Of a stretch of 64,000 nt of DNA, positions 60,938 to 64,000 are shown in pieces. How positions within the stretch are numbered: the stretch's first letter is position 1; the number at the start of each line of letters is the position of its first letter. The position numbers were made by a program, and so were the translations under genes. The stretch is from Luidia sarsii (taxonomy: Eukaryota > Echinodermata > Asteroidea > Paxillosida > Luidiidae): NCBI GenBank assembly GCA_949987565.1, contig OX465115.1, forward strand, positions 15,809,242 to 15,873,241, given 5' to 3'. The notes under the pieces are model-generated. The model had not been told where the DNA came from. It made no database searches and worked only from the letters and a program-made list of their open reading frames with translations.

Positions 60938-63900
60938 TCAGTCGAGATACTCATCGCTTGGTCTTCTCCTGGGCTGAGGCATGCGTAGCGATCCTGTCAA
61001 CACGGCCTGGGCATCGTGGCCATTGTCCCGTTCGATCAGCGGTGAGTACTGGTCCTTGGGAACGGTCACGCTCTTCACAGCAGAGGCCTCGTGACTTTGG
61101 TTGTAGCCGTACAGGAAGTATATGACCAAACCTGAAGGTATTGCACAGAATGGTGAATAGGGCTTTGCTTGTAGCCGTACAGGAAGTATATGACCAAACC
61201 TGAAGGTATTGCACAGAATGGTGAATAGGGGTTTGCTTGTAGCCATTCATAAAAAATAATAAGAAACAAATGAAAAAAAGATAAATCACTAGGCCCATTT
61301 CCGGAATTCTTAAAAGAAATCACACCATTTCCGGAAATCCGGAAATATGACCAAAAACTGAAGGTATTGCACAGAATGGTGAATAGGGGTTTGCTTATAG
61401 CCATTCAGAAAAGAAGAAGAAACAAATTCACTATTTCCGGAATTCTGAACAAAAATCACACCATTTCTGGAAATCCGGAAATATGACCAAAAACAAGGAA
61501 TTGCACAGAATGGTGAATAGGGGTTTAGTTGCAGCCGTAAAGTAATTATTTCCAAACAATGAAAGCATCACATAGAATATGGTACATATTGGTTTTGTTG
61601 CAGGCAGAAAGTAATGATAGGAACTGATGGTATTAAATGAGCCTACAGTAAAGTCTGTCGCATAGTTTGTGGCCTTGGAGCAAGTATACGACCAAACCTA
61701 AATGTATCAAAACAGACGGTTGAATATAATTATTATAGCATTGGTTGGGGTCATAATAGTCGTATGGAACAACATGGCGTACACTGTGGCTTACAACACG
61801 CATAGACCCGAGCTGAGTTCAATGAATATGTTATGTGGAACCTGAGGTATACCAACTTTACCAAGAAGTAGATTATTGTACACGGTGTGAACAGATCACC
61901 ACGAATAGACCGAAATCTCGCCAGGAAGTCTTACCGGCTGAGATCCAGACTGCGAATCGAAGCCACGTAGTCGTAGAAAGAAGCATGACCAAGACGATGT
62001 TGCACAAGATGCTAAGCATGGGAGTCAGTGGTACAAAGGGCACCTGGGAAATGATAGGAAAAAGACCGTCAACTGCAGTTAATTAGCACTGCACCAATTT
62101 GGATAATGAAGACATTCGGCTATAATTCGAAGACACTGAAATGATCAAACTTGCACTTTCAAGAAATATAGGTCTGCGGTTTTCGATCCCAGCAGAATGT
62201 CAGATGTTTGCATCCTATAGCAGGACCTTCCTCACAGGCAGAATGTTTGATGTTTGGATCTATATAGCAGGACTTTTCTCAAAAGTAGAATGGCGCCTAC
62301 TGGGGACCAGCCTGTGAGTTTTTTTAGGAGGGGTGCAATTTGTGGCTCAACGAACTGACGCAGGCAAGCAACCTCTCCTTGGATGAGCTGATGGTCGTGG
62401 TTTTCATTCACACTGAGATATGAATTGGAAGAAAAGAGAACCTTATTCCAAAGGGGTTAGGACGAATTCATGTGTCTATCCATCCACCTTTGCCTTTTGA
62501 AAATGTCTTGCAGAAGAGTGCACACGTCAGCCCATCCATGTGTTGACATTCCCGTTGAGTGCATGCCACACCCAATGCTGAAGGAGGCAGTGATGTGGTC
62601 TACACTTACCTTAAACGCGACCGTCGAGTCCACTTGCTCGTGTAGGAGAATTGGCAGGATGGGCAGAGCAGCGGAGCAGACGACAACGAAGCAGAGGACG
62701 ACGGCCCACGGCTCACCCGCCAGTATATGGGTGTGGTAAGTCACGATGACAAACACCGCTGCGAACTGGAGGCAGGTGCTTAGCAGGAAGCAGGTGCAGG
62801 GCACCGTGCCCGGACTGCAGCTGTCCATCCATGTCAGGAATCGGAACGGGGGCTTCAGACGTCCACCTGGGACGGGCTCGTCCTCCTTGGGGTCGAGGAA
62901 AAGGGACTCCCCCTTGGTGTCGTCGTCGGTCCCGCCTCCCGTCTTGGTTGGCGAGGCTGCACGCTCTATGCGATGGTGGAGTGGTAAAGGCTTGTACCGT
63001 ATCACTATGACCGAGGCAGAGACCAGCGTGAATGCAGTCAGCGTACCGATGGATATTGCGCTGGATAGCTGTTCGATATCAAAGAAGATGGCTAACAAAG
63101 ATGCCACTGTACCGAAGAACAAGGTGGCTAGCAATGGCGTCTTAGTGGTGGCATTCACATTGGAGAAGACGGTGAAGAATAGTCCGTGCGATGACATGGC
63201 GTACACCATTCTTGGAAGTGCGAAGACGGACGACAAAAGGCAAGCGCTCATGGAGCAAATAGCTCCGACGTTAACCACGTACGTAGCCCAATGGATGCCA
63301 TGAAATGCAAAGGGCGTGGCCAAAGCAGCCTGCAAGTTGATTTCATAGTAAGGTACAGCGAGGGTCAGGCCCGCCGAGACAACGATGTACATCACAAACA
63401 CAGACACGATGGCCGATATGATGGCGAACGGTACACCCTTCTTGCTATCTAAAGCCTCTTCTGAGGAGACCGCGACGATGTCGAATCCTACGAAGCCAAT
63501 GAATAGGATGGCTGCACCAGATATTGTCGACCCAAAGCCGTTGGGGAAAAAGCCACTGTCTGACCAGTTGGCTCCATCAGCGAATGTAAAACTTCCGACT
63601 GATATGAAGGTCACAACGGTAAAGTTGACGGCGAGCAAAACTTTGTTGCAGTTAGTGCTGACTTTGGCTCCTAGGGCTACAACGATGACGAAGAACATTT
63701 GATATAACCCTGCTACCAAATCAGGATAAGGAGCTAAGAAGGATGCAGTCCATAGGTCACCACCCATGAGCCAACGACAGGTGAAGTTTTGAATGCGATT
63801 ATCCAGGATAGAATCCAGATAACCTGACCACCCCCGTGCAACGATTGAACAAGCTAGCAGATACTCCAACAAGATACTCCAGCCGGCAATGAACGCTGGC

Positions 63901-64000
63901 AGTTCGCCGATGGTGGAGTAGGTGAACAAGTAGGCAGAGCCAGTCCTCGGGAATATACTTCCCAGTTCTGCATAGCACAGAGCAGCAAACATGGCAGCCA
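60938..64000 (-). CDS. Cationic amino-acid transporter (SLC7A CAT family), C-terminal part; gene continues right of window
   Basis: CAT-type SLC7A proteins carry arginine, lysine and ornithine across the plasma membrane through 14 helices. Exons in the window: 64000-62610 (open at the right edge), 62043-61935 and 61131-60938 (stop TGA at 60940-60938), joining to 563 residues. Diagnostic segments: CYAELGSIFPRTGSAYLFTY, which keeps the glutamate and TGSAY of CATs; GAAILFIGFVGFDIVAVSSE; ISIGTLTAFTLVSASVIVIR; and the last membrane exons WLRFAVWISAG and LVIYFLYGYNQSHE. Possible N-glycosylation sites are NFT and NWS. The tail has RMPQPRRRPSDEYLD. More than 460 codons lie in one exon, unusually large for the family. 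Which paralogue (SLC7A1-4 or 14) is undecided. The acceptor of the last exon is repeated upstream. Confidence 0.93.
61105..61530. repeat. Tandem repeats copying the acceptor edge of the last SLC7A exon
   Basis: TACAGGAAGTATATGACCAA followed by ACCTGAAGGTATTGCACAGA at the true acceptor recurs 68 bp to the right with an intact AG (61201-61200). Degenerate copies at about 61345-61400 and 61485-61530 keep ATTGCACAGAATGGTGAATA. The units include TTTCCGGAAAT palindromes. Confidence 0.88.

Noticed and set aside
62470..63702. Plus-strand frames opposite the SLC7A exon
   Set aside because: Antisense shadows of a clearly conserved membrane protein exon.

Overview
This is invertebrate animal DNA. The genes have many short exons separated by introns of about 0.2-4 kb. 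Introns and intergenic DNA are full of tRNA-derived SINE copies, small inverted-repeat DNA transposons and minisatellites. Four conserved animal genes can be read exon by exon. Their family relationships and the repeat style suit an invertebrate deuterostome (echinoderm, hemichordate or cephalochordate). The species cannot be fixed from the sequence alone.

Layout. (1) 395-6905, minus strand: the N-terminal 407 residues of a P5B-type ATPase (ATP13A2/3 type) in 12 exons; the catalytic half lies beyond the left edge. (2) 6906-12077: gene-free spacer with two TTAA-flanked MITE copies and an 82-bp satellite. (3) 12078-46885, minus strand: a complete rootletin (CROCC) gene. Its 37 coding exons join in frame into 2218 residues, and a second N-terminus is encoded at 40.08 and 36.36 kb. 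(4) 46886-52052: upstream region of rootletin and the promoter side of PEX2. (5) 52053-57239, plus strand: a complete PEX2 gene, seven exons, 314 residues, with a C-terminal RING. (6) 57722-59924: a 2.2-kb satellite of a 12-bp unit with higher-order structure. (7) 60938-64000, minus strand: the C-terminal 563 residues of a cationic amino-acid transporter (SLC7A family), running off the right edge.

The genes are not an operon and do unrelated jobs: endolysosomal polyamine transport, ciliary rootlet scaffold, peroxisomal import ubiquitin ligase and amino-acid uptake. The closest thing to a shared context is that ATP13A2 and CROCC are also near neighbours in the human genome (1p36.13), so this may be an old linkage.

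The most interesting local signals are the alternative rootletin N-terminus, a duplicated in-frame cassette exon in rootletin, a recurring pattern of tandemly duplicated exon edges carrying extra splice acceptors (three further sites in two genes), a GC-AG intron, a 30-bp minisatellite that starts at a splice donor and stays open as a reading frame, and the nested higher-order pattern of the 12-bp satellite. Splice sites were placed by eye, using GT/AG and reading-frame continuity.
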